Both the position numbers and the translations under genes were made by a program. Below, one piece after another: positions 31,488 through 41,628 of a stretch of 64,000 nucleotides of DNA; the stretch's first letter is position 1, and each line of letters opens with the position of its first letter. This DNA is from Fistulifera solaris (Eukaryota; Bacillariophyta; Bacillariophyceae; Naviculales; Stauroneidaceae): contig AP026130.1 of NCBI GenBank assembly GCA_030295235.1, positions 1,054,001 through 1,118,000 on the forward strand, in the 5' to 3' direction. The notes beneath the pieces were generated by a model. That model was given only the letters and a program-made list of their open reading frames with translations, searched no databases and was not told the origin of the DNA.

Positions 31488-33589
31488 CTAGTTGCACCTT
31501 GCTTTTCGCTGTTCCTGATCCATTTCCCGTTTGTTCAAAGTTTTTGACGAAATGGATGTCATCAGATCCCTCCGAGAAGTGGCTTTGTGTTGAAATAAAC
31601 TCGACATATGTTGCAAACGTTTCGCGCCTTCAATATCTAGTGGATCAGATGCCTTCATCTTTTCGCCGCCGAGACCACTCTTAATCAACATCGAACGTAA
31701 TAGGAAATAGTACTTGGCATATTCGCCAGCTGGAACCTTCACTTGATAGTCCAGTGTTGCAAGAAGAGCAATCTCGAGCTCATTGATTCGCTGTAAACTG
31801 AACTCTACCCCCGTTGGACATGTTTCGCTGAAGTCGACATTCCACATAGATAAATCATCCCAAACCTTTGATGCGAGAACCATGCAGCTGAACAAAATGG
31901 ACCTCCAGTTGCTCGTTCGCGGTCGAAGTTTGCCTTCCGTTGTCTTGATAAGACGTTCAACATATATTAGAGTAATGATCATGCAATCGGGTTCCATTTT
32001 TGCAGCATAAAAGACATCTCGAAAGAACGCGGTAATCTCTTCCAAGGCAGGTGGAGAAGGTTTCACAACAAAGACAGGGGCGCTGAAACCTTTCTTTGAA
32101 GTTCTCTTGTTCTGCGAAGGCTTTTGTTGCGATTCCAAATCATTGAAGATACGATAATCGTGACCATCTTCATCGTCATCTCTTTCTGAATTCAATATAT
32201 GAGCCCGATAGACACCGCAAATGCATTTCAACGTTGCATCTGAATCAGGCGTCGACATTGTGGACCCGACGTACTGAGGCAATTAAAACGAAATTCGTCA
32301 GAAGAACCGCAAATTTATTACCAGTGCATTTGAAAGAGGACGTACCAAATTCCCACAAGTGTTTCGTCTCTCAAACGATGGTTTCGACAAAAGATTTTTA
32401 CGAGAGGATTGATGTTTATTTTTCTCCTTCAAACGCATGGAGTTGCCTCGCCTCAAAAGATCATTTCCTTTTTCAGTTTCAAGCCACGGCGTTCCTCCTC
32501 CTACATCCATGAGCGGAGGAAGCGTTCTCACACCGTCTGGGGTTGCTTCGCCATCCTTTTCTTCTGTTTCTGTATCACTTTCATCCTCGCTCTGTGATCC
32601 CTCATGGATGTCTCGGAGAAGCATCATATCTCTATTACTCGTAAAGTCTGCATCAAATTCATGCACTCCTTCATTACTAATTTTCGCCATTTCCTCGGAA
32701 ACCATGGCCAGCTCTTCTAGCGCTTTAGTTTCTTCGAAAGTAAGCCTGAAACTAAGCTTCGATTCATCAAATGAAGATGCTCCGTAGAGGGAGCGCATAC
32801 TTTTAACGCCTTCTTTTGGCAATTGTTGTAGCAAAGTGCCCAAGCTAGCTTCTCTATAAAGCGTGTGCCTCTCACTTTTCTCGTCATCACCGTTGTCTTC
32901 AAGGTCCAAATCACCAAAATCACGAAGATCCAACTGCATGGCACTCCCATTAAGAGAGTCGAATTCGTCAATTGCATTCAAGGAGCTTCTACTAGACAGT
33001 TTGGCATCCATTAAAAGCGACCGGGTGCTACGCTTCGTCGCCTCCAACAAGGAAAGACCCGGAACTACGCTAATATTTTTCGCCACTGGTTCCATTGTAG
33101 GGAGATCTTGCGACGAAGGAAGCTTGCGGGTCGCGGTAGGTGTCTTTTCGGCATCTTGTGGTTGAAAGACAATCTCTTTGGTGTCGTCGCGTGGTTCGGC
33201 GACGCGAAAAACGTTGCGCGTCGAAGGCACGCGACACACCAAGTCAACCAAAACCGAATCTTCCATGGAGCTTATCGTGCGAACCATTTGAGACCTGCGG
33301 GAATTATCCTGGGGTGGGCGACTTCCGGGGTCGTGTCGAAGCGTCGGCACAACAATCTCTTGATTCGTTGGAGCAAAGTTCCCCACCGCAATCGAGTTCA
33401 TAATGTTGGCTTCCATTGCCGCAAAAAATTCCCTTTGCTGCCGTTCTTTCTCTTCAATAGCCTTTCGCTCTTCGTCGGTTGCCAGCTCCAGCGGCTTACT
33501 CCACTGAGTCTCTCTCGTTTCAGTGTGATAATAGTAAGTTCGGCCGCTGACAGGGTCTTCGGCCGACTGCCAAAGTGACTCTTTTTCAT
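31488..33589 (-). CDS. Cyclin Y-like protein with N-terminal WW domain
   Basis: Two exons, 32346-33589 and 31488-32273, joined across a 72-bp intron (GTACGT...CTCAG), about 676 aa. Exon 2 alone looks like a separate cyclin, but splicing puts FERRNTCGNL directly before YVGSTMSTPDSDATLKC. That matches the conserved pre-cyclin segment of animal cyclin Y, so it is one gene. The cyclin box is DCMIITLIYVERL, ASKVWDDLSMWNVDF and YAKYYFLLR. At residues 6-32 is a WW domain (LWQSAEDPVSGRTYYYH...TQWSKP). A long Ser/acidic linker (about 380 residues) lies between. The first suitable ATG (33589, MKK) is one base out of frame with the WW domain; one extra A in the run at 33582-33586 gives MKKESLWQS. Animal cyclin Y activates CDK14/16; a WW domain would bind proline-rich partners. 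Confidence 0.85.
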
Positions 33590-34338
33590 GTTGACAAAGA
33601 AAGGTGTTACTTCTAAAAACACAAGCCCTTCCTTGCTCACAGTTCTCACTCGTCACAGCAGCAATGATAGAACGATTCAGAGAAACGACGACTCTATATT
33701 CGTTGTTGATCTGACGAGGATGGAACTCAATGGACGTTGCGAAAACGAGGACGAATATAAATGGAGATGGCGGGTCGCTTTTCGTTTCTCTACACACCAC
33801 GATCCATTTCTTATTCACGGTCAGTCTTGTCACAGAACTGTAGTCAGAAAAGAACTCCTTTTTCTACGATCGAGTACCGTGATATTTTTCGATCTACTAC
33901 TTAGCATAGTCAAACTTCCCAGTCATGTTCCATAATCGATAATCCATAACTGACCTACAGTACTCACGTACTCACTCGGGGTACTGAACAAAATCACTTG
34001 ACTTTCTGTCGGACCAATTACCAATAAAGTACTTCTGATTACCGTAAAGACAATGACTAAAAGGTGATTGACACTATACGTTATCAGTACAGAGCAAAAA
34101 TTGAGTTCGAGGGACTCACTTCTCTCCCGCAGCGGTTTTTTGTACGTTGAGCAAAGGGGCCATGACTGTTTTCATTGCAAAACTGCTCCGTTTCGCTTTT
34201 ATTGTATGTCTCTTCCTCGTGATTCGGAAGAGAGGATTATAAAAAAGCACCGAGATAGCAGCATAAAAAGGGGTTGCGTCTTTGCTTTTTGCTTAGAAGC
34301 AAGATTCACGCTTTGCGAGAGATAACAGCTACAGCACA
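33590..34338. other. Divergent intergenic region, nothing recognised
   Basis: Upstream of both the WW-cyclin gene and the DUF1769 gene. A tiny upstream frame (MDRGV-stop) precedes the WW-cyclin start. A short TACTCACGTACTCACT repetition near 33960. No RNA gene seen. Confidence 0.45.
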
Positions 34339-35392
34339 ATGGAACAAGTCACCGAAGGGTTCGCGAACTCTGTGTCGATTGCGGATGTTGTGGATGCCCA
34401 GCTGGGGCAGCACCCCGCGTTAGACACGATGTGTGTCATGAATTGTCAGACAAAGCAACGTATTATACCGAATTCGTCCGTTTCGATCTTGGATAATGAA
34501 GCATTTACAGGGCAGGTAATGTTGCTCGTCCGCACCCCAGACGTTGACGATCCTCAAGATGGTAACATTCTCAGTGAAACGCCGGCTCGTATTAGCAAAT
34601 TCTTCAGTGATAAGAAACGAAGATTTGAGTTTCAGTTTCAGATCAAATTGAAAAAAAGTACCCGAGGGCCCTCTATTCCTCGGCTGTGAGCTAGAGCATC
34701 AAATCAAATGCGGAACCATTACCAAAGCAATGGTGAATCTTTTGTTGACCATGGTTCGTAGGATTAACCCAGGATTTCACTACTCCTGGGGACCGGAACC
34801 GAGTAAGAAGGATTATGTCTCGGGTAACTACGAGAAGACGCATCTCAGCTTCCCGGTCGAAGCCAGTATGGATCGCATTATCGTCTCCAAACCGGGGGAA
34901 ACGCCGCCCGAACTCGGATACGAATTGTTCGAGTCCAACGAATCGGTCAAGCGCCGCCGAAAAATGGGCGCCGGAAGTGTCGTCTGGAATTTGGAAGACA
35001 CATACACCATGTGTCTCTGGAGTGCTTACTGCGATTGGATTCTGTGGAAGTCACTCAACGTACCGGGCATGGCGCCGTTTTCGTTGTGCCGTGTGACGGG
35101 TCAGCAACCGATCTACTTGTCCGTCTACGAAGTGACGGGGACGACTCCGGCGGAGTACAGGAAGAAACGGCCTCCGCACTATCGGAAAAATTTGAATGTC
35201 TACACGCGTTTGGAATTTAGTAACCTGGAGCATACATCCGGGGGGATTGGCCGAGACAGTATTGCGTCGATCGAAAGTCATTGCCGGTTTGGAGCAGCAA
35301 TCCTTGCCCGATACGGATTCCGTGGACTCGGATTTCGAAACGGCATCGCGGATCAGTCACATTACGTCGTAAAATGGTGCCCCGCAAAGTGA
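34339..35392 (+). CDS. DUF1769 (UPF0590) family protein, one frame break
   Basis: 350 aa once the A run at 34651-34657 is shortened by one, joining KLKK to VPEGPLFLGCELEHQI; the corrected length is divisible by three. Characteristic segments: FTGQVMLLVRTPD, a (K)RRFEFQFQIKLKKVP block, GFHYSWGPEPSKKDY, HLSFPVEASMDRIIVSKPGE and PPELGYELFES. The family is found in fungi, protists and plants and has no assigned function; no catalytic motif can be proposed. No signal peptide or membrane span, so cytosolic or nuclear is likely. Confidence 0.85.
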
Positions 35393-35569
35393 TCTTTTGT
35401 GAATCTGTTTAAAAATAAAGAATGATGATAAATACAATTTAAAATGAAGAGAGACGTTATTTGCTAGTAGTGAGCTCTCGCATGGCCGTAGATTTTTTAG
35501 CAATTAAACGTTTACAGCTTCAGCCTACAGTATCGAATATTTCAGGTAGCACTATTGTGTAAAGCTGCG

Positions 35570-36619
35570 TCAAGAAATAGCATCCGGTTCCTTCCGCAGT
35601 CGCTTGGGTACGTATTTCTCTTTCTTCGATTGTTTGCCTTGCAACACTTGCTCAGCCCAGGCTAATTCGTCCGCCGTCAAATCTCTCACTTTCCCTTCGG
35701 GCAAGTCTCCCAGTTGTATCATTCCCAAACGCTCTCGTCGAAGATCAACGACTTCATGACCACAATTCGCGAGTATTCGGCGGACCATACGATATTTTCC
35801 TTCCTGCACCGTCAATCGCACCGTGGAGAGCTCATTCGCCTCAAAGATCCGCCAATGACCTTTTTCTTGCAGATCGGTCTGATTGTAATGCGACGGAACG
35901 GCTGCTTGTACTTGTTGTAGGTAAGGACGGACGGTATCCGAATCCCAGTGTTGAACATCCAACAAGACGGCCGTGTGCACCCCTTCCGATGTTTCGACGC
36001 CATCTTGGAGCTGTTGACGCAATCGTTCGGCATCGACCGCACCCGTCACGACGGCGACATATTCCTTTTCGATTTCATGCTTCGGATGTAGCAATTGTTG
36101 TGTCAGCGTTCCTGAACTGCTGAACAAGAGTAATCCGGATGTATCGTAATCCAGTCGACCGACCGGATGTAGATTGGGACAAATATGAGCAATGCAGGGA
36201 CGCTGCATGGGATCGCTTCGGACGGACAGCATCCATTTCGGTTTGCAATAGACCTGCGCGAGAGGCGGTGGCAACGGAATTTCGTGTGCTCGATCAATAA
36301 AAAGGGATGCTTGCATGGGAATTTGTTCAGCGGGTCCTTTGACAACCTGAAAGTTGCCTTCATCGTCGAGTTTTTGCCAAACGCGTTTGTCTTTCAAGAG
36401 TTGAAAGCACTGCGAGCGACTTTGTCCAGTTCGATTGGCTAGAACTCGGTCCGCACGAAAATAATTTCGGGCAGCGAGTGCGGTCGATGAATACAGCGCC
36501 TTCATTTGGAAGAAGGCCTGCGTCGAGCAAAGATGATCCGAGAAGAGGGAAAGTACAAGCATGTTATGAAGGAGAGAAAGAGCGACTGAAGAATTGAAAT
36601 TGCTCCAACTTTTCTTCAT
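35570..36619 (-). CDS. Pseudouridine synthase, RsuA/RluB/E/F family, probably plastid
   Basis: 349 aa, intact. An S4-like segment (RADRVLANRTGQSRSQCFQL) is followed by a pseudouridine synthase fold with VYCKPKWMLSV, HPVGRLDYDTSGLLLFSSSG (catalytic Asp in GRLDxxTSGL), EIEKEYVAVVTG and YRMVRRILANCGHEVVDLRR. Bacterial members modify 16S or 23S rRNA. The N-terminus (MKKSWSNFNSS, then a hydrophobic LLHNMLVLSLF and STQAFFQMKA) fits a signal peptide followed by a transit peptide with a Phe near the cleavage site. Plastid rRNA is therefore the likely substrate; this is inference. Confidence 0.88.
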   Translation of the reverse strand: MKKSWSNFNSSVALSLLHNMLVLSLFSDHLCSTQAFFQMKALYSSTALAARNYFRADRVLANRTGQSRSQCFQLLKDKRVWQKLDDEGNFQVVKGPAEQIPMQASLFIDRAHEIPLPPPLAQVYCKPKWMLSVRSDPMQRPCIAHICPNLHPVGRLDYDTSGLLLFSSSGTLTQQLLHPKHEIEKEYVAVVTGAVDAERLRQQLQDGVETSEGVHTAVLLDVQHWDSDTVRPYLQQVQAAVPSHYNQTDLQEKGHWRIFEANELSTVRLTVQEGKYRMVRRILANCGHEVVDLRRERLGMIQLGDLPEGKVRDLTADELAWAEQVLQGKQSKKEKYVPKRLRKEPDAIS

Positions 36620-37295
36620 TTCGTGCCTCTGAAATTCAAGAGTGAAGAAGTTGGTAGAAGGAAGGACTTGGGTGAGAAGTGATCATTACTTGGGACTCTT
36701 CGATGTCATCATGTTGTGTGATGGTTATTTCATTTTTTCTTTTCTAGCTGCGTCGAGCTGAATTTTTCCTCACAATCCCCTTGCAAAAAGTCACGGATTA
36801 TACTTAATAAATATTGACGGATTGTCTCGGATTGTATTTACATATCTAAAACCAGTTCTGTAGTATGAAGCTTTGTGTAGCACGAAAACTTTAATCGATT
36901 TCGATTTCCGCCACAATAATTAAGGTTATGCAACTTTTAACAGAGATAACCTTAATAATTTTTCGATTTCGTAGGTCCTTTATGGATATCATTCTACACA
37001 AATTACTATAGTGATGAAGTGGCTTCAGAACGATAAATACAATCCGTGTGAGCCTTCTATTTACTTTATAGTGTAATCCGTAAATTTTGCAAGGCATTAA
37101 TTAGCAAGGGAAAAATCAGCCATTCTTGTCCACGAGCAAAAGCTCACAATGATGCCCGCTGTTGCTTTCAATTCATACAAGTATTTAATCCGGGTGCTGT
37201 AATTTCTACTTATTTAAGCGTTAAGCATTCTCCGGTTAGTCGTGTGTCAAAAGCTTGAGGCATCCCGGGAAGGAAAAGAGCAGAAAATCAGCAAA
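36620..37295. other. AT-rich intergenic, nothing recognised
   Basis: Very AT-rich around 36780-37130 with short self-complementary stretches (AATAATTAAGGTTATG and GATAACCTTAATAATT near 36915-36960 pair over about 14 bases). No coding signal. Confidence 0.45.
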
Positions 37296-38983
37296 ATGTC
37301 GCACGCCGCCGCAGCACGTCGAAACTCGGATGAATTTGGTCGTCGCCGAGGTAGTGATAGAGATGATCATTCGCATGAAGACAGTGAACAACGAGAGCAA
37401 CGGTTACGACAGAAAATAAGGAATAAGCGCCGCAATGACGATGAAGATTATTTACGCAACAAATTATTGAATAAATCCAATCGTCGTCATCGAGACGATC
37501 CTTCCCCTCCGCACGACGATCGCCGTTATGCTGATTCGTATAGAAATGATTACTCACGTGATGATGCTGATCGTTGGCGACGGGAAGATAGTTATTATCG
37601 CGACGATCGATATCGGGACGAGGACGATGATTCTTATGGAAGAACGTATCGTGGTGATGATCGCGGAAAGCGTCGACAATACGCAGAAGAGGATCGCTAT
37701 CGTGACGACGAACGGCGATATTATGATCAACAAGACCGCCATGAAAACAATACGATTGAGCCGGGTCAAATTGTTCGGGGACGTGTCGTGAGAATTGAAT
37801 CCTACGGCGCCTTTGTCGAAATTAGGCGCAATGTTACCGGCTTGTTACATATTTCGCAGTTGGCTCCGTTCCGTGTGGAGCGCGTAGAAGATGTGGTACA
37901 GTTGCAACAAGACGTATACTGCCGCATTTTGGATGTTGAGGACCGTGGTCGTATTCGTCTCGGTATGGTGGGCGTCGATCAGCAAACGGGGAAGTTCTGC
38001 CGCAGCAAGGAAATCGTGACGATCGACGATCGCGCGGACCACAAAATTTGGAACGACGCGCTCAAGAGCGGCTCCGTTGGTGTCATGGCGAACGTCGTCC
38101 CGCTTGGAACGACACGGATGATTCTCATTTTCTACTAGCAAAAGATGCGCGGCTATTGTGGTCTCGTAGTCCCAGTCCTCCTACGCAAAAACCGGAACGC
38201 CAAGCTACCAAACTTGATGCTTCTTCTTCTTCCTCCTCGGCGTCCTCGTCATCATCGTCATCTTCCGAAGATCGTCGAAAACGGCAACGAAGCAAAGCAA
38301 GAAGTCGTCACAGTTCTCGTGACAAACGCAAGTCGAGGTCACGGAGATACAAACGACGTGGTTCGACGTCGTCGTCGTCATCTTCGTCTAGTTCGAGTTC
38401 GTCTTCATCAAGCTCGTCGTCTTCATCATCCTCCGAGTCGGAGAGGTACAAGAAGAAGCGCGCCAAAGTAAGCGTCCAGCCCCCGGAAGAGATCATCACG
38501 TTGCCCGAGAATACTAATGCTGATGTGAATCCGGAAGTTCGTGATTTCAAGAAAGCTGTACAAGGGGATGCGAACGACAGCGACGACGATGACATTGGCC
38601 CGCGTCCTTTACCCCAATCTAATGCTGCAATGGCCATGGACCCCAGACAAGCTCAAAAGTCGTTCGGAAAAGCGTTGCTTCCTGGAGAAGGCCAAGCGAT
38701 TGCCCAGTATGTTCAGCAGAACTTGCGCGTTCCACGTCGTGGTGAAATCGGATACGGGTCAGAAGAAATCGACAAGTACGAAAGCAGTGGATACGTCATG
38801 TCAGGCTCTCGTCACGCTCGAATGAACGCTATTCGTTTACGAAAAGAGAATCAAGTCTATTCGGCAGAAGAACAACGTGCGTTGGCATTGATCACCATGG
38901 AGGAGAAACAGCAGAAAGAGGCTGCGTTGGTGGAAGATTTCCGAAGAATGTTGAAAGAGAAACAACGAAAGCGGGATTTGTAA
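37296..38983 (+). CDS. S1 RNA-binding domain / polySer-RS / NKAP C-terminal domain protein, one frame break
   Basis: 562 aa when one A is added to the run at 38043-38046, joining ...DHK to LERRAQERLRW; length then divides by three. The ATG at 37296 (MSHAAAARR) is the first true start. Residues 1-165 are Arg/Asp/Tyr-rich. An S1 domain follows (IEPGQIVRGRVVRIESYGAF, GLLHISQL, DRGRIRLGM). An RS-like region contains a run of about 22 serines (SNP-prone codons TCG/TCT/TCA). The C-terminus is the NKAP/SynMuv domain (RRGEIGYGSEEIDKYESSGY, VMSGSRHARMNAIRLRKENQ, YSAEEQRALALI). NKAP proteins associate with spliceosomes and transcription repression. S1 together with NKAP in one chain is unusual to my knowledge; a pre-mRNA splicing role is inferred. 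Confidence 0.85.
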
Positions 38984-39464
38984 GTGAAGTTTGTAGCAGT
39001 TTCAAAAGAACACAATCTGCAAAGCTTCTCGACATGATGAATCCAACATTGCGGCTTGCATTGCAAATGTTTTAGTAGAGGTAATTGCATTTCTAATGAC
39101 GAAAGTTACAGTCTAACACAATTTCAACATGCTGTAGAACGAACAAAGGTCTTGGGCAATCCTACGGCCTCACGAATCACGAACACTCGTGACAACTCAT
39201 CGTGAGTGATTCGTGATTCATGAATGGAATGCAGTCGTGATAAAAGGTAATCGACATTTTGGGGTATAGTAAGCGTTCGAGCCCGTTTTTTACTTATGCT
39301 ATCGAGTACCGTTCTGTTATTCGTCATCCAATCCAGGATGGCGTTCCATTCCAACACTTACCAGTATTTGACGAAAACACCATGAAAAGCCAATGCGCCT
39401 TACTACTTTGATCCTTGTCTGAATTCATCCTTGTCTGAATTCATTTGTTCTTTTCAAGTTCATA
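38984..39464. other. Intergenic with an inverted repeat upstream of EXO1
   Basis: An 11-bp perfect inverted repeat (TCACGAATCAC / GTGATTCGTGA) spans 39170-39216 with a 25-base loop; directly after it come a partial TGATTCATGAATGG and a GCAGTCGTG arm of the dispersed palindrome family. CTTGTCTGAATTCATC is duplicated at 39414-39444, just before the EXO1 start. Confidence 0.55.
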
Positions 39465-41576
39465 ATGGGAATATCGGGTCTATTAGTCGGTTTGAAGTCG
39501 ACAGCATGCGTTACGGGTCACATACGCGACTTTGCTGGGCAGGCAGTTGCCGTGGATGCAAGCTCATGGTTGCATAAATCCGTCTACTCCATTGCCGATC
39601 ACTACGTAGAGTGTGTTGAGAATCATAAGACTGTCGATCGAAAGTGTATCGAGGCGGCATCCAATTATATCATCAAACGCTGTCAGGAACTTTCCTGTGC
39701 CGGCATTGTTCGAGTGTTTCTTGTTATGGATGGCCAGCGATGCCCTTTGAAGGCACGGACAAATCAAGACCGAGAAAAACGCCGCTTACAGAATCTCCAG
39801 CAAGCTCGCGAGTACAAACAATTGGGAAACTACGACAAAATGTATGAAAAGTACAAGACTTGCATCAAAGTACATCCAAAGCTTGGTCAGGAAGTTGTCA
39901 AAGAAGTGCAACAAAAGCTTAAAGACTCTAGGATTCAAATTCAAACGGTTTGGGCACCCTACGAAGCTGACGCCCAGCTCATCCAACTTTGCGTCGAAGG
40001 CCTTGCGCAAGCAGTGATTACCGAAGATTCCGATGTTCTGCTGTATTCTGCGACGACATACACTCCGGTCCCTGTCATTTTCAAATTGGATGGCCAATCG
40101 GGAAATTGCGATATCATCTCTATGAAGTGGCTATTTGATGCTAAGAATACTTCCTTTCAGGTCGACGAACAAAAGAAAAAGAAAGCTTCAGGTATAGAGG
40201 CGTTCCTTCAGACATTCTCCACGAGAGAGGAAAGAGCGAAAGGGTTGGGAGTACGATTGTTTGTCCAGGCGTGTGTGTTTGCCGGTTGTGATTATGCCCC
40301 CAATGAGCTTGGTGGCATCGGAACCGTTACGTCTTTTAAGCACATACGGAACAATATTCATCGTAACGCAGAAGACCGCTTTCGTTCGATCTTACAGCAA
40401 TGCGGCAAACAGGGGACGCCCGAGTACGAAGTCTTGCTTAGCAAAAGTGAAACAGTATTCTATTACCACCCCGTTCTCGATGTAGGGACTGGTCAAGTCA
40501 AATACCTGAACGACCCTTACAACGCCACAGAACATCAACCAAATCTCGAACGCTTCGGATCCGATTGGTCAGATTTTCTTGGAGATGTCGACATTGCAGT
40601 CAAACCTGGATCTGTACCAGCGTCCCGTGAAAACCAACAGCCAAATATTCCCAAGATGTTCTCCGCCGCTGCATCCGCAAAGCGAAACGTCGTTGCAATT
40701 TCAAATCCTTATGCTAGGACTGGTAAGCGCGCGCGTGCTGGTGACACGGAAAGCAAGACTTTGCCTTTACAAACGATTAGCATGAATACCAGCGACACGG
40801 ATCGAGAGGCATTAGCGGGCAAAGGCAATCCATTTTCAGACTTTTCTCTCAAAAATCCTAAGTCACGTTTGAAATCGGAGTCCCTACACAGAAAGAAAGA
40901 TGCACTTGCTTCATTTTACGGTGATAGCGAAGATGTCAGGGGTGTGAAACGGATTTTTCCCAAGGACGGTACTCGAGTCACCCTGAAACAGAAACCCATA
41001 GATCTGCCGAAATGTTTGCCCACGTACCCTCTATCAAATCAAACCGAAACATTGATAGCGGATGATGACGATGTCGAAGAAATCGGTGAACAGAACGACA
41101 GCCATTTTATTCTAGCCGAAAACGAGCGAGTTACGAGCCGCTTCTTTACCACTGAAGAGCGCATCATCTCGAGACGCGTAAGCTACGAGCCCGAGTCCGT
41201 TAATCGCAGCAAAAGTGAGACACTAGATCGTTCAGAACCGCAGCAACACAATTCGCAACAGAATCTTGAAGACGACTTTTGGTCCCCCAAAAAGGCACCG
41301 TATGATGCCCAGCCCTTCGACGAAGATGATATTGTAGAATCGTCTCCCACATTTGGTTCACAACGTCCATCTTTGCAAAAGCCGTTTGCTAGTCAACCTA
41401 TTCGCTTTCAGGTCGGAAAGCTCACCCTGCCGTCGACGCGTCCCAAAACTATTCCAGTTCGGTCCGACAGTAATGCAATCCGAGGGCGTAGTGACAGACA
41501 AACAACGCTGCTCAAGCATTTCAATGTTAAAGCTGGACTCAATTCCGACAAGCAGATTTACAATACAGAAACATAA
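39465..41576 (+). CDS. EXO1: Exonuclease 1 (XPG/FEN1 superfamily)
   Basis: 703 aa, intact, no intron. The start MGISGLLVGLKS is the invariant EXO1 N-terminus (the alpha-amino Gly participates in catalysis). N-nuclease region: VAVDASSWLHKS and FLVMDG; I-nuclease region: WAPYEADAQLI, VITEDSDVLLYS and FVQACVFAGCDYAPNELGGIG, containing the expected metal-binding Asp/Glu residues. The C-terminal half is disordered, ending with RQTTLLKHFNV, which fits a PCNA-interacting box (QxxLxxHF). Role: 5'-3' resection in mismatch repair and double-strand break processing. EXO1 and the Pol iota-like gene lie 14 kb apart; there is no sign of co-regulation. Confidence 0.95.
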   Translation: MGISGLLVGLKSTACVTGHIRDFAGQAVAVDASSWLHKSVYSIADHYVECVENHKTVDRKCIEAASNYIIKRCQELSCAGIVRVFLVMDGQRCPLKARTNQDREKRRLQNLQQAREYKQLGNYDKMYEKYKTCIKVHPKLGQEVVKEVQQKLKDSRIQIQTVWAPYEADAQLIQLCVEGLAQAVITEDSDVLLYSATTYTPVPVIFKLDGQSGNCDIISMKWLFDAKNTSFQVDEQKKKKASGIEAFLQTFSTREERAKGLGVRLFVQACVFAGCDYAPNELGGIGTVTSFKHIRNNIHRNAEDRFRSILQQCGKQGTPEYEVLLSKSETVFYYHPVLDVGTGQVKYLNDPYNATEHQPNLERFGSDWSDFLGDVDIAVKPGSVPASRENQQPNIPKMFSAAASAKRNVVAISNPYARTGKRARAGDTESKTLPLQTISMNTSDTDREALAGKGNPFSDFSLKNPKSRLKSESLHRKKDALASFYGDSEDVRGVKRIFPKDGTRVTLKQKPIDLPKCLPTYPLSNQTETLIADDDDVEEIGEQNDSHFILAENERVTSRFFTTEERIISRRVSYEPESVNRSKSETLDRSEPQQHNSQQNLEDDFWSPKKAPYDAQPFDEDDIVESSPTFGSQRPSLQKPFASQPIRFQVGKLTLPSTRPKTIPVRSDSNAIRGRSDRQTTLLKHFNVKAGLNSDKQIYNTET

Positions 41577-41628
41577 AATAAAAAAATTAACGTAAGCGCT
41601 ACGTTGGGGTATTACCGAACATATATTG

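Noticed and set aside
32298-33833. Separate WW-domain gene ending at 32298 and separate cyclin gene starting at 32282
   Set aside because: The 15-bp gap, the GT-AG intron spanning it and the cyclin Y homology across the junction show one gene. The 33833 start is GTG and its extension has no protein-like features.
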